This document shows, one piece after another, positions 23,759-31,967 of a stretch of DNA of 40,787 nt. The translations under genes were made by a program, and so were the position numbers. Numbering within the stretch: the stretch's first letter is position 1; each line of letters begins with the position of its first letter. Source of the stretch: a virus; the IMG/VR virus record IMGVR_UViG_3300038701_001502, positions 1-40,787 of that record; one strand, 5' to 3'. The notes under the pieces were generated by a model that saw nothing but the letters and a program-made list of their open reading frames with translations, did not search any database and was not told the DNA's origin.

Positions 23759-25716
23759 TTCTTTTCACTCTCCATAAATGGTTGCATCTCATTGTACAAC
23801 TTTACTAAATCAATATCTGTTAAGGTTAGTTTAGCTTCCAACAGTTCTTCCACAGTACAATACTTAGAAGTCTTACCAGCACGACCAACTTTTCTATTTT
23901 TAATAAGATAAGCTACACCATCTTGTCCACCAAAATATCCTTGGCTAATTTGTGCCTGCAACTGACTAGGTTTCTTATACGACTTAGCTTCTTTAACCTT
24001 AAACTCTCTAGCAAGTAACTTGACGTTTTCAGGTTTATCTAAATATCTTTTAATAATAGATTTCATTTCTTCCTTTGGCATACTAGCATGTTGGTGTTCT
24101 AAAATATAAGGTTCAATTTCTTCTTTGTATAACTTTTTACCAAGAGCAGTTGCATTATCTTTAATGATAGGCAAGCCCGTGAGTTTTATTTTACCATCAG
24201 TTATATACAAATAATTCTTTTTAAGACCTTGATATGCTTTAACAAGCCGATTGGTTTTTACAGTATTACCCTCTTTATCTATTTTAGTTTTGTATATTTT
24301 ATTACCATCATCGTCTAACTTTGGTTGCAAACTAAAAGGCCACTTAACATAACTCAAATAATCCTCAATATCAATGTTATATGTATCAACAGGGAAAGGA
24401 ACGTTATCAGTAATCTTCTTAACAACCTTTTGTAAACATTCTCGTACATACCATTCTTCATTAGGAGTTCCAGAATGTGCAATTACAAAAATACTATCAG
24501 TATCTCCAGCAATAGTTTCAAACCCAAAGTCTTTCATCATATCTTCGGTTAAATGGTTAATCTGTTGACCTAACCAACAACAATCCCAACCACAGTTAGG
24601 TGTATAAACTTGTTCAAAGATAGGACTGCGTGCTGCACCATACAAGCTGTTCAAGAAAATCTTAACAGCGTACCGCTTAGGGTCATCCTTACTAAGAGTA
24701 GAACGAAGCACTAACTTTTTCTTAACATCCTCACACAAAGGGTGTGGTTGTGAAATATCATAATACCCTTTTACTTTGAACACATCATTACCATGCCAAA
24801 TTTTTAAATCATAACGATTACCAGGAGCGATGCCAACTTTATCAATTTCATCCTGTGTTATCTCAGCGAACAAATTAAACATAGCAAAAATGTGAGGATA
24901 CAAACTAGTAAAGTCTACGTACCAAACATTACGAGCTTCCTCGTACTTCGGTTGAATGACACGACCACCCATTTTTTCTTTCTCGCTGTCACCTTTTTCA
25001 CCGTACGTCTCAGGAACACCTAGCGTATGGCAAGCAGCCTTGTACGTTAAAGACGCAATACTGCTCTTAATCCAAGATAAATTTTTAACATTACTATCAC
25101 TAAGATATTCAGTGAATGGTAACCAGAAGTCCCAAACTTTCTCAAACATGTCTTTAGTAACCATAACATCAGCTTCTAAATATTTCTTGATGTCACTAAC
25201 TTCTTCGGGAGTATAATCATCTTTAAAGAAAATCATGTAATCGATGTCACCTTTTTGTACATCAAGTTGCATACCTTGAGCAATATTTCTTAAACTGTTA
25301 GTGCCAAACTTGTAACCCATAAGAGCTCCACGGTTCTTAAAAGGTAAACCATCATGACGCTTGTAAGCACTACTACCAAGAATAACAAGTAAGTCAACTT
25401 GTAAAAACTTACCTTCAGGTATTAAATCATTATTATAACAAATCGGTGTATCGAACTCTTCAGAATTAAACCCAATGAGAATTTTATGTTGACCAATAAA
25501 ATCTCTAATAGCTTCTTCATTACCGCGCACTAAGTCACCAATGTATCGGTCAAACTTATAACTGTACATACCAATCCATTTACACTTGGCATATTTAACA
25601 TAGTCTTCAAAGTTTGTTCTTATATCTACTGGTCTACCGTCTGGATATGATGAGCATGTCTCTATATCGAAAACAATTCCTTCTTTTTTTATATCTTCTA
25701 TTGTTGGTTGGTCCAT
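23755..25716 (-). CDS. family B DNA polymerase with 3'-5' exonuclease
   Basis: 653 residues. Exonuclease motifs: FDIET (Asp17, Glu19), IGFNSEEFD near 81-89, and YLEADVMVT with Asp183. Polymerase: DFTSLYP (motif A, 268-274), KIFLNSLYG (motif B, 352-360), and GDTDS (motif C, 404-408). It is short for family B, with a trimmed N-terminus and no recognised terminal-protein regions, and carries no intein. It is the likely replicative enzyme, encoded with ligase, methyltransferase and helicase. The N-terminus overlaps the methyltransferase end by 19 nt. Confidence 0.93.
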   Translation of the reverse strand: MDQPTIEDIKKEGIVFDIETCSSYPDGRPVDIRTNFEDYVKYAKCKWIGMYSYKFDRYIGDLVRGNEEAIRDFIGQHKILIGFNSEEFDTPICYNNDLIPEGKFLQVDLLVILGSSAYKRHDGLPFKNRGALMGYKFGTNSLRNIAQGMQLDVQKGDIDYMIFFKDDYTPEEVSDIKKYLEADVMVTKDMFEKVWDFWLPFTEYLSDSNVKNLSWIKSSIASLTYKAACHTLGVPETYGEKGDSEKEKMGGRVIQPKYEEARNVWYVDFTSLYPHIFAMFNLFAEITQDEIDKVGIAPGNRYDLKIWHGNDVFKVKGYYDISQPHPLCEDVKKKLVLRSTLSKDDPKRYAVKIFLNSLYGAARSPIFEQVYTPNCGWDCCWLGQQINHLTEDMMKDFGFETIAGDTDSIFVIAHSGTPNEEWYVRECLQKVVKKITDNVPFPVDTYNIDIEDYLSYVKWPFSLQPKLDDDGNKIYKTKIDKEGNTVKTNRLVKAYQGLKKNYLYITDGKIKLTGLPIIKDNATALGKKLYKEEIEPYILEHQHASMPKEEMKSIIKRYLDKPENVKLLAREFKVKEAKSYKKPSQLQAQISQGYFGGQDGVAYLIKNRKVGRAGKTSKYCTVEELLEAKLTLTDIDLVKLYNEMQPFMESEKK

Positions 25717-27083
25717 ATTATTTCCTCCATTATTGCCTGAACTACGTTGACTGTGACAGCGTTCCCCATTTGTTTGTACCTTTGTGTGTCGCTCATCATC
25801 TTACCATTATCTAGTTCAACTAAAGTCCAGTTGTCCTTAAATCCTTGTAATCGTTCACACTCTACAGGTGTCAGCTTACGAATACTAACTCCTTCTCTTA
25901 TGCCGCCTGTGTTCATACTGTCTACAGTAAAAGCATAATCTCCTTCTATTTGTTTCTGATTACGATTAAGAAACTTTAAAGGAACTCTTTGTGCTACCAT
26001 TTGTCTTCTTCCTTTATCTAGTCGGTTTGTTCCTTTGTGATAGTTGGCATCAAGGCTATACAAGACTTCTCGTCCAGTTTCAAGAGTATTTTGTTTGTTG
26101 CCTCTGTAGAGAGGAAATACTTTTGTTCGACCTCGCTCTCTAACACCTCCGATAATGAACACTCGCTCCCTGTTTTGTGGAACTCCGAAGTACCTTGAAT
26201 TAAGAACTCCCCATTCAACATTGTACCCCAATTCTTGAAGCGTACTGATGATTGTAAGGAAAGTTTTCCCTTTGTCGTGACTGAGTAAGCCTTTGACGTT
26301 TTCAAGCACACAATACTCAGGTCTTTTAGCTTTAAGGACTCTCGCAATTTCGAAGAACATAGTTCCTCGGGTATCGTCAAACCCTCTTCTATTACCCGCG
26401 ATACTGAATGCTTGGCAAGGAAAGCCTCCCACGAGCATATCAAAGTCTGGTAATTCTTCTGTATTAATCTTTGTTGCATCTCCATAGTTTTTGACTCCAC
26501 TAAATCTTTTTTTGAGAACTTGACTGCTGTACTTGTCCCATTCACAAACGCCAACACATATGGGCTTTCTGAACCTGTCAAAGTCGGCATTATACCTTTG
26601 GTGCTGTAGAGTCTCTTCGTCATCTCGTAAGACTGCTCTTTCTCCTCTATCTCCGTTACTGTTTTGTCGTAAGTCGTTGGAAATTTCAGTATTTGTTTTA
26701 ATTGCATCCAAACTTTTGGACTCGGAACTGCACGACTCTTGTCCGTTCGAAAATAATGCTCTACTTGAGTAATCGGCAGATTTAATTGTTGAGCTATCTC
26801 TTTGTTCGTTCCTTTCTTGTACTCCCTCAAGAATTGATTTATCTCCACAGGAGTGTCGTGAATTCTTTTCTTCACTGTTAAAGGCATATCCATAATCTTT
26901 ATTATCTTCATCTGTACCTCCAACACAAGAGGGAGATTTCCATGAGTTTCTTTTCTCAGTGTCGGTACTATTATTGTTGTTTTTAATATTTTCTTCACCC
27001 TTCCTTGAGGGTCTACTATCATGTGCTTGTTGTATTGCAATTTCAAATCCTCCTACTCCACTGAACATACTAAAAAATTTCAT
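25698..27083 (-). CDS. DNA cytosine-5 methyltransferase with long variable insert
   Basis: 461 residues. Motif I FSGVGGFE (residues 7-14), GVCEWDKYS (motif II, about 178-186), GGFPCQAFSIAG with catalytic Cys223 (motif IV), ENVKG (motif VI), QNRERVFI (motif VIII), and LTPVECERLQGF and QMGNAV (motifs IX-X). Residues about 21-173 are a low-complexity S, N, D, E, R-rich insert between motifs I and II; a second frame through this DNA appears protein-like (see 26018). The enzyme would methylate cytosine in a specific site to protect viral DNA or counter host restriction. Its ATG overlaps the helicase stop (ATGA). Confidence 0.9.
   Translation of the reverse strand: MKFFSMFSGVGGFEIAIQQAHDSRPSRKGEENIKNNNNSTDTEKRNSWKSPSCVGGTDEDNKDYGYAFNSEEKNSRHSCGDKSILEGVQERNEQRDSSTIKSADYSSRALFSNGQESCSSESKSLDAIKTNTEISNDLRQNSNGDRGERAVLRDDEETLQHQRYNADFDRFRKPICVGVCEWDKYSSQVLKKRFSGVKNYGDATKINTEELPDFDMLVGGFPCQAFSIAGNRRGFDDTRGTMFFEIARVLKAKRPEYCVLENVKGLLSHDKGKTFLTIISTLQELGYNVEWGVLNSRYFGVPQNRERVFIIGGVRERGRTKVFPLYRGNKQNTLETGREVLYSLDANYHKGTNRLDKGRRQMVAQRVPLKFLNRNQKQIEGDYAFTVDSMNTGGIREGVSIRKLTPVECERLQGFKDNWTLVELDNGKMMSDTQRYKQMGNAVTVNVVQAIMEEIIWTNQQ
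26018..27046 (-). CDS. overlapping frame with methyltransferase-associated segment
   Basis: A 342-codon open frame (TTG start) one base out of phase with the methyltransferase. Frame residues about 64-167 (26546-26857) read like a real domain: TPVEINQFLREYKK, TNKEIAQQLNLPITQVEHYF, SRAVPSPKVWMQLKQIL, and RLYSTKGIMPTLT. I remember this as a segment of other DNA methyltransferases (helix-turn-helix-like part, then a Y..G.APTLT-type motif). The methyltransferase frame here is low complexity. After about 26546 this frame looks random. The ribosome site AGGAGG lies just upstream (within motif I). Whether it is translated is unknown. Confidence 0.35.
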   Translation of the reverse strand: MKLQYNKHMIVDPQGRVKKILKTTIIVPTLRKETHGNLPLVLEVQMKIIKIMDMPLTVKKRIHDTPVEINQFLREYKKGTNKEIAQQLNLPITQVEHYFRTDKSRAVPSPKVWMQLKQILKFPTTYDKTVTEIEEKEQSYEMTKRLYSTKGIMPTLTGSESPYVLAFVNGTSTAVKFSKKDLVESKTMEMQQRLIQKNYQTLICSWEAFLAKHSVSRVIEEGLTIPEELCSSKLRESLKLKDLSIVCLKTSKAYSVTTKGKLSLQSSVRFKNWGTMLNGEFLIQGTSEFHKTGSECSLSEVLESEVEQKYFLSTEATNKILLKLDEKSCIALMPTITKEQTD

Positions 27084-29218
27084 TCTTTTACCTCTACGTT
27101 GTGCTCCTGATTTTTAAAAGCATTTATTCGTGACACGCTGTGCCCGTGAGTGTGTGACCCACCGTCTAAAAAGTCGTGGTACACAGCTTCTTTGTCTTTA
27201 AACAATCGAAGCACTCTACCGAGGGTTTGAATACTTTTTACATCACCCGCATTAGCCGCGGCGTTAATAATAACCTCTAAATCAGGTATATCAATTCCTT
27301 CTGCAGCGATTGATTGTGTGATAATAAGCGTACCCCAATTACATTTAATAAACTCATCAAATATACTCTTTCTAGTTATACTTGGCAAACTACCATGAAT
27401 AAACCGACAACCTAAAGTTTTGCTCAACAACTCACCGTGTTTGATGTGTTTAACTAATATAATTTTTTTCTTATCGAGCGTTTGCATATGAATAGTGTTA
27501 ATAAGGTTGTTTCTATTATCGTTCTCTGTCACACTCACTCGGTAATCGTCGGGATAATTATCCCCCGCAGTGCTCTCTACCTTATGAAATACTATTTTAG
27601 GTTTAGTTAAGTACCCGGCATCAATAAGTTCTTTAGTTGACACTTCATAAATTACTGGACCAATAAGGCCGAACAATATCGGTTCTTTTTTATCATCACG
27701 AAACGGTGTGGCGGTAAGACCAAGACGATAATTAGCATGCACTAACAAACCTAGCATTTTTTGATAACTTTCTGCAGCGCCTTTATGGTACTCATCAACA
27801 ACAACAAAATTAATATTGTTAAAAAATTCTGTTAGCTCTGACTTTTTGCTCATCAGACTTTGTATGGTTGCAATAGTAACCGGGTGTTGTGTTTCACAAA
27901 CCCCTGCACTAATAGTACCTACTTTAAATGGTAAATTTTCTTCCATAACTTTTTTTGTTTGGGCTACTAATTCTTTGCGGTCACAAATCCATAAAGTTTG
28001 TTTTTGTAAAATTTTTATGATGTCTACAGCTGTTCTGGTCTTCCCTGAACCTGTTGGTAGTTGAATAATCCCTCGTTCTTTTTCTAAAAAAACCTTACGA
28101 GCTTCAATTTGGTAAGGTCGGTCAGCAACAGCATAAAAATCATTATCATATTCTGGTAGGATTTTATTCACAATAGTTAAGTCTCGACAGTCTTTTTCTA
28201 TAATATCAACAGCGTACTTGTAATGTGTTCTCCAATCATTAATAATTTTCTTAACCGTATCAAGTAACCCTATCGGAAAACAATGTAAACGTTTATTGTA
28301 CAAGTGTATTGTTCCCACATCTTTAATATCAATGTAACCTCGCGCGTATTTTTTAGCGTTCTGTTGCATGAAATATTTATCTTTCAAATCAAACTTTGTT
28401 TGTCGGTCAATACCTTCTTCTAAAACATTATCAAGGTCACCACTTAATTCATAATAACTACCCATGTTTGTTATAGTAATTTTTTTGTTAGGCGAAGCCA
28501 TCCGTTTTCCTACTTCTTGAATACAAAGGTCTAAGTGTGAGTTAAAAGGGTTCTTCCAGTCACCAGGGCCATATTTAGTAATATCATTCCCCCAAGTGTT
28601 AACGTTATTAATGAAAGTGTCCAAATCATTTTTGAATTTTAAAATATCTTGTTCAGTAAACACATCTTCAAAAACCTTTCCTGTCTTTAAATAAATCCAT
28701 CTACAAGTAGGAAATATTTTATGTTCACGGTAAGTCATAAAACTATAAAACAACCGTTGGTCTTTATGCATAGCATCGCTGCACTGGCTGTTTGTTTTCC
28801 AATCAAGAATAATAACATCCCCGTTTCTGGTTACAATATGGACATCATAAAAACCTTTTAATGTTTCTTCACCGTACTGCTGCACTACAGGTAATTCTGT
28901 AGTAATAGTTTTTATACTTCCTAAGGTTGATAAATACTGCACTGCTCTCTCGTACATTTTTAGATATTTTTGTTTATCCAACTTTTTATTATAAAAACCA
29001 GTTTGTCCATCAATGTTATAGTTTTTCCAGTGTTGTTCAAATGTAGATTCTCCTTTGTTAATATAATCTTCAATAGCATTATGTACAACACTTCCCGCGT
29101 CACCATACACACTGTTAACAGGGTTTGTTGGTTTTGTTTTTATTACTTTGTTAAAATAGAATTGTAAAGGTGATTGTTTGTATTGTGAGTACGTTGAATA
29201 TGATATGTTTCCTCTCAT
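27080..29218 (-). CDS. RecB-like nuclease fused to SF2 helicase
   Basis: 712 residues from the ATG at 29218. The N-terminal about 200 residues are a PD-(D/E)XK nuclease: YSTYSQYKQSPLQFYF, GSVVHNAIEDY, ILDWKTN (catalytic Asp and Lys), and QRLFYSF. After a linker comes an SF2 helicase: RPYQIEA (Q-like), LPTGSGKT (Walker A, about 388-395), DEYHKG (motif II), GLTATPFRDD (motif III), SIAAEGIDIP (motif V) and QTLGRVLR (motif VI). Role in replication, recombination or DNA degradation. The ATG overlaps the zinc-ribbon stop; an upstream in-frame start at 29242 lies inside that gene. Confidence 0.85.
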   Translation of the reverse strand: MRGNISYSTYSQYKQSPLQFYFNKVIKTKPTNPVNSVYGDAGSVVHNAIEDYINKGESTFEQHWKNYNIDGQTGFYNKKLDKQKYLKMYERAVQYLSTLGSIKTITTELPVVQQYGEETLKGFYDVHIVTRNGDVIILDWKTNSQCSDAMHKDQRLFYSFMTYREHKIFPTCRWIYLKTGKVFEDVFTEQDILKFKNDLDTFINNVNTWGNDITKYGPGDWKNPFNSHLDLCIQEVGKRMASPNKKITITNMGSYYELSGDLDNVLEEGIDRQTKFDLKDKYFMQQNAKKYARGYIDIKDVGTIHLYNKRLHCFPIGLLDTVKKIINDWRTHYKYAVDIIEKDCRDLTIVNKILPEYDNDFYAVADRPYQIEARKVFLEKERGIIQLPTGSGKTRTAVDIIKILQKQTLWICDRKELVAQTKKVMEENLPFKVGTISAGVCETQHPVTIATIQSLMSKKSELTEFFNNINFVVVDEYHKGAAESYQKMLGLLVHANYRLGLTATPFRDDKKEPILFGLIGPVIYEVSTKELIDAGYLTKPKIVFHKVESTAGDNYPDDYRVSVTENDNRNNLINTIHMQTLDKKKIILVKHIKHGELLSKTLGCRFIHGSLPSITRKSIFDEFIKCNWGTLIITQSIAAEGIDIPDLEVIINAAANAGDVKSIQTLGRVLRLFKDKEAVYHDFLDGGSHTHGHSVSRINAFKNQEHNVEVKE

Positions 29219-29334
29219 AGTTTTACTCCACATTCTGGACATTTTTGTTTGTTAGTTGATATAATAGCTTTACACTTGTTACATTTAACTTTTCTAACTT
29301 CGTTTATTTTTGTTATTCCTTCATACGTTTGCAT
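29215..29334 (-). CDS. 39-residue zinc-ribbon miniprotein
   Basis: MQTYEGITKINEVRKVKCNK at the start; two CxxC knuckles (CNKC and CPEC) separated by 12 residues form a rubredoxin-like zinc ribbon. Ribosome site TGTGAGGTCTATAAA before ATG. Its TGA overlaps the helicase ATG by 4 nt, so it is probably a partner of the nuclease-helicase. Confidence 0.7.
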   Translation of the reverse strand: MQTYEGITKINEVRKVKCNKCKAIISTNKQKCPECGVKL

Positions 29335-29369
29335 TTTATAGACCTCACACTAAGTAAATTTGATAAAAG

Positions 29370-29439
29370 AAAAAATAAAAAGCGAGTGTAACATTCCTCT
29401 TATCCATGTTACACCCTTTTGTCAAGAAGCTATCTTGAC
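29370..29439 (-). terminator. double hairpin and T-tract terminator after the 29455 gene
   Basis: Reading leftward after the 29455 gene: a 7-bp hairpin (GTCAAGA / TCTTGAC, 29421-29439), then a 9-bp hairpin (GTGTAACAT / ATGTTACAC, 29386-29414), then a T-rich run ending near 29370. It separates the SSB-like gene from the helicase operon. Confidence 0.65.
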
Positions 29440-29454
29440 GCACTTATTGGATTC

Positions 29455-30027
29455 CTATAAGAATTCAGCTGGCATATTCTTTTTAACAGTCCCTTCTTTA
29501 CGTTGTGTTTCAGGGTTCCAGTTATCGTACTCTTTAGCCATAATTTTAACTTTAGGCTTAGAAGATAACAATGCAATAAAGTCACCAAATAATAAATCTT
29601 TAGGTTCTACTCCTTTACTTTTTGCAACAGTTTCCCACAGTAAGTTACTTTGGCTTGTTCCACCAGAGTACCAGAATTGTGGTGCGCTTAAACTACCGTC
29701 TTTTTGTACGAACTGTTTTACACCAGAAATGTTTTCATAATTATGAATACCATCATCGTTTACAGATGCATACGTGATTTTTGTTTTTACGTTGTAGTAC
29801 TGTGCTTTAGCACCTTTACTTGGTTTGTCGTTTTCAGAAACTCCGAACACTTGGAAGTTGGTAATGATATCTTCTTTACCGTCAAGGTTTGGCCTAGTGT
29901 AGCTTATTTTATCGCTTGGTGCTACATTAGCGTACTGTGTTAAATCAAGTTCTGCATTACTTGCAACAGTGTTTGGTACTTCTTTGTTTTCTTGCTCCAT
30001 TTGAGCGAATGTGTTTTCTTCAGTCAT
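29455..30027 (-). CDS. putative single-stranded DNA-binding protein
   Basis: 190 residues. Acidic N-terminus, then an OB-like beta core (KISYTRPNLDGKEDIITNFQ, AQYYNVKTKITYASV), a middle region with aromatic residues (QFWYSGGTSQ), and a helical part (LLWETVAKSKGVEPKDLLFG, then VKIMAKEYDNW). Size, charge and a gene of its own between replication genes suggest a viral SSB, but no motif proves it. Ribosome site ACGAGGAAAACAAAA. It has its own early promoter (30089) and terminator, consistent with high expression. Confidence 0.45.
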   Translation of the reverse strand: MTEENTFAQMEQENKEVPNTVASNAELDLTQYANVAPSDKISYTRPNLDGKEDIITNFQVFGVSENDKPSKGAKAQYYNVKTKITYASVNDDGIHNYENISGVKQFVQKDGSLSAPQFWYSGGTSQSNLLWETVAKSKGVEPKDLLFGDFIALLSSKPKVKIMAKEYDNWNPETQRKEGTVKKNMPAEFL

Positions 30028-30081
30028 TTTTGTTTTCCTCGTTTACTAAATTTTTTAAGTAATAAAAGTAAATATATATGT

Positions 30082-30093
30082 TATATAAACCTT
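30082..30093 (-). promoter_or_regulatory. early promoter for the SSB-like gene
   Basis: AAAGGTTTATATA on the minus strand, the same box as at 22404. Transcription should start near 30059, giving a leader of about 32 nt with a GAGG ribosome site. Confidence 0.65.
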
Positions 30094-30094
30094 T

Positions 30095-30313
30095 CTATTT
30101 AACCATATAATCAGGAAGTTTACAGTAAGAATTATTCCTGTGTAGTTCATAAAAAGGACAACGGTTATCATCAACCAAACAGTAAGCATACAAGTGTTTA
30201 GTTGCAGGGTTAGCTTGCATCTTTTCAAAATCCTCGCTCATTATGTGTTGTCTGTAATGAAGCGTTCCTTCAAACTCGCAATGAGCATCTTCTAATATGT
30301 TATCAATGCTCAT
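30095..30313 (-). CDS. 72-residue Cys-containing hypothetical protein
   Basis: Begins MSIDNILEDAHCEFEG and has four cysteines spread through the chain (ending SYCKLPDYMVK). The conserved opening ILEDA also begins the 30907 protein, hinting at a shared N-terminal helix. The ATG overlaps the 30310 stop (ATGA). Function unknown; the cysteines could bind a metal such as zinc. Confidence 0.5.
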   Translation of the reverse strand: MSIDNILEDAHCEFEGTLHYRQHIMSEDFEKMQANPATKHLYAYCLVDDNRCPFYELHRNNSYCKLPDYMVK

Positions 30314-30693
30314 TTTTCAGGATACCATTCTAAAACCCAGCCTCTTATATCTTCAACATGGTCGTTAATAGCTTTCTCAATAGTTAATGCTGATGTCAAA
30401 GGAGTTAACCTTTTCAAAAAGTCTTCATCTAAATAGACCACCTTTTGTTTAAAACAACTAAGATTTAGTTCTCGAGCCAACACTTTAAAATTACCATCGT
30501 GACATGTGAGTTTTTCTAGTTTATACAATCTTCCTCTACGGAAAAAAGGGCCTTTATCTTTAATTTGAAAAACTTCGGGCACAGGAGAAATAGTCAACAA
30601 ATACCCATATCGGTCATGATACTTTTTATACATATCGTCAGCCTTCTTTTTTTCTTTATCTAAATGTTTTATTCTTTTAATTAATTCTTTCAT
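30310..30693 (-). CDS. 127-residue hypothetical protein
   Basis: N-terminal basic coiled coil (IKRIKHLDKEKKKADDMYKK), a beta region (FFRRGRLYKLEKLTCHDGNF), and a helical C-terminus (IEKAINDHVEDIRGWVLEW). No family recognised. It overlaps the preceding gene by 17 nt and the following by 4 nt, within a densely overlapping early operon. Confidence 0.55.
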   Translation of the reverse strand: MKELIKRIKHLDKEKKKADDMYKKYHDRYGYLLTISPVPEVFQIKDKGPFFRRGRLYKLEKLTCHDGNFKVLARELNLSCFKQKVVYLDEDFLKRLTPLTSALTIEKAINDHVEDIRGWVLEWYPEK

Positions 30694-30910
30694 TCTCTGT
30701 CACTCCGTCTTTCCAAAATTTAGTTTTACGTAAATATTGTTCTTTACGTTTATCATCCCAACCGCTCATGCTTAAACCTAAAAGAAAAGGGCCTATAACT
30801 AAACCTAAGATTCTAACAAACAAACTATAATCACTATACCACAAATAAAAACCAATATTAATAATAACTATAATAAATACATTAATCACGAACTGTTTAT
30901 GCCTATTCAT
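30677..30910 (-). CDS. membrane protein with HD-protein-like tail
   Basis: 77 residues. Two membrane helices (FVINVFIIVIINIGFYLWYS; FVRILGLVIGPFLLGLSMSG) followed by SGWDDKRKEQYLRKTKFWKD, which closely matches the C-terminal tail of the HD hydrolase at 32730 (SSWDDKRKSHYLKKTKFWKD). The tail is out of place on a membrane protein, so it may come from recombination or duplication. Function unknown. Confidence 0.6.
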   Translation of the reverse strand: MNRHKQFVINVFIIVIINIGFYLWYSDYSLFVRILGLVIGPFLLGLSMSGWDDKRKEQYLRKTKFWKDGVTENERIN

Positions 30911-31218
30911 CCTTCATCCTCCTTTTTATCATGGTTCATGAAAATAACAAAAGCACGTTTAGTACCAACACTAACAAAACCATAACGGTTATTTCTCATA
31001 GTGTCTGGTTCGTAATGCACGCTCTTCTTAGTGATATAAAAGACAGAGGATTCTAAAGCCTCACCTTCATTGGAATCTATAGATATTTTATTTCCCCATA
31101 ACACATATTTTGAAGGATTGCCTTTGTGGTCTATAAGTAGGTAATGTTCACAGCCGTAATCTTTCAAAGACCAATTAATCTTGTGTAATGCGTCTTCCAA
31201 TATTTCTTTAGAGTTCAT
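30907..31218 (-). CDS. 103-residue hypothetical protein
   Basis: Begins MNSKEILEDALHKINWSL (the ILEDA opening also begins the 30095 protein), then a beta-rich core (HYLLIDHKGNPSKYVLWGNK; YGFVSVGTKRAFVIFM) and an acidic lysine tail. Its stop overlaps the next ATG by 4 nt. No family recognised. Confidence 0.5.
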   Translation of the reverse strand: MNSKEILEDALHKINWSLKDYGCEHYLLIDHKGNPSKYVLWGNKISIDSNEGEALESSVFYITKKSVHYEPDTMRNNRYGFVSVGTKRAFVIFMNHDKKEDEG

Positions 31219-31221
31219 TCT

Positions 31222-31410
31222 TCAATCCTCCGAACCAAGTTCTTTAAGTAAATTAAAACTAAACTCCTCGACAGGGTCGTTGAACATTGTAACCATAGTA
31301 TTTAACTTCACTCTCATTATGGCTTCTCGTACCTTTTGTTTACTAATTAAATCATCATAAACATCTTTGTCAATAACCATCTCGTGGTCTCTAATAAATA
31401 TTTGTCTCAT
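31222..31410 (-). CDS. 62-residue protein sharing a domain with the 21600 gene
   Basis: Contains KQKVREAIMR and ends LLKELGSED, matching the C-terminal half of the 21600 protein (KQRVREAVMR, LLKELGLEE). The N-terminal part has short beta-like segments (IFIRDHEMVIDKDVYD). The pair probably arose by duplication. Function unknown. Confidence 0.55.
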   Translation of the reverse strand: MRQIFIRDHEMVIDKDVYDDLISKQKVREAIMRVKLNTMVTMFNDPVEEFSFNLLKELGSED

Positions 31411-31811
31411 ACTAAATCACCAAATCGGTCATTAACTATTTCTTTAAAATCTCTTTCGCAAACTTGTGTACCGTTTTCAGTATAAAGCTCTTCAATATCT
31501 TTTAGTATTAAATCTCTACACTTAATGGTTACATCATTAGTATAAGCTAATTCTCCTTTTACCGGTGCAGTAATGTTATCTGCTAAGCTCCAGTCTTTCT
31601 CTTCCTCGTAAACTTCCCAATCATCAGCATCCAACAAAGCAGTATTTAACCAAGCCTTGTCACCTAACTCTTCATAATAATAGGGGAAAGCAAACTCAAT
31701 ATAAGTACCATCCTTCCAAGTACTTGACTTAACTTTCTTACCTAAACGTTCAGCTTGATAACGAGCCCAAGCCCAAGTTCCTTCTTTTACGGTTCCTTTA
31801 ATTTTATCCAT
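31407..31811 (-). CDS. 134-residue hypothetical protein
   Basis: Aromatic and acidic, with GTWAWARYQAERLGKKVKSS, then IEFAFPYYYEELG and DWEVYEEEKDWSLADN. The C-terminus is helical (IVNDRFGDLV). Ribosome site AAGAGGTAAAATAAT. No family recognised. Its ATG follows the stop of the small cysteine protein. Confidence 0.55.
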   Translation of the reverse strand: MDKIKGTVKEGTWAWARYQAERLGKKVKSSTWKDGTYIEFAFPYYYEELGDKAWLNTALLDADDWEVYEEEKDWSLADNITAPVKGELAYTNDVTIKCRDLILKDIEELYTENGTQVCERDFKEIVNDRFGDLV

Positions 31812-31817
31812 ATTATT

Positions 31818-31952
31818 TTACCTCTTGTTGATTAATGAAAGTGGCAGGATTCGAACCTGATTGGAAATAGACAATACACAATAAGCTGCACCGCAACACC
31901 AATAGCTACGATGTTTAGTTTTTGCCTCACATTCACAAATTACACACTTCAT
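31818..31952 (-). CDS. 44-residue Cys/His zinc-binding miniprotein
   Basis: A cysteine cluster (CVICECEAKTKHRSYWCCGA, then AYC) suggests a zinc finger. Excellent ribosome site (AGAGGTAAAATAGAAA before ATG). The last 12 codons overlap a tRNA-3'-end-like sequence (see 31837), so the C-terminal residues (QVRILPLSLINKR) may be secondary to that sequence. Part of a cluster of small zinc proteins. Confidence 0.5.
   Translation of the reverse strand: MKCVICECEAKTKHRSYWCCGAAYCVLSISNQVRILPLSLINKR
31837..31862 (-). other. tRNA 3'-end-like segment
   Basis: On the minus strand CAGGTTCGAATCCTG forms a T-arm (4-bp stem and TTCGAAT loop) followed by CCACTTTC, like the end of an acceptor strand. I could not find the matching 5' acceptor strand (GAAAGTGG) nearby. 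It resembles the tRNA piece kept at an attachment site, but no integrase is present. Confidence 0.35.
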
Positions 31953-31967
31953 TTTCTATTTTACCTC

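Noticed and set aside
23720-25938. Rightward frames opposite the polymerase and methyltransferase
   Set aside because: They are shadows of strongly supported enzymes, hydrophobic by codon complementarity and without ribosome sites.
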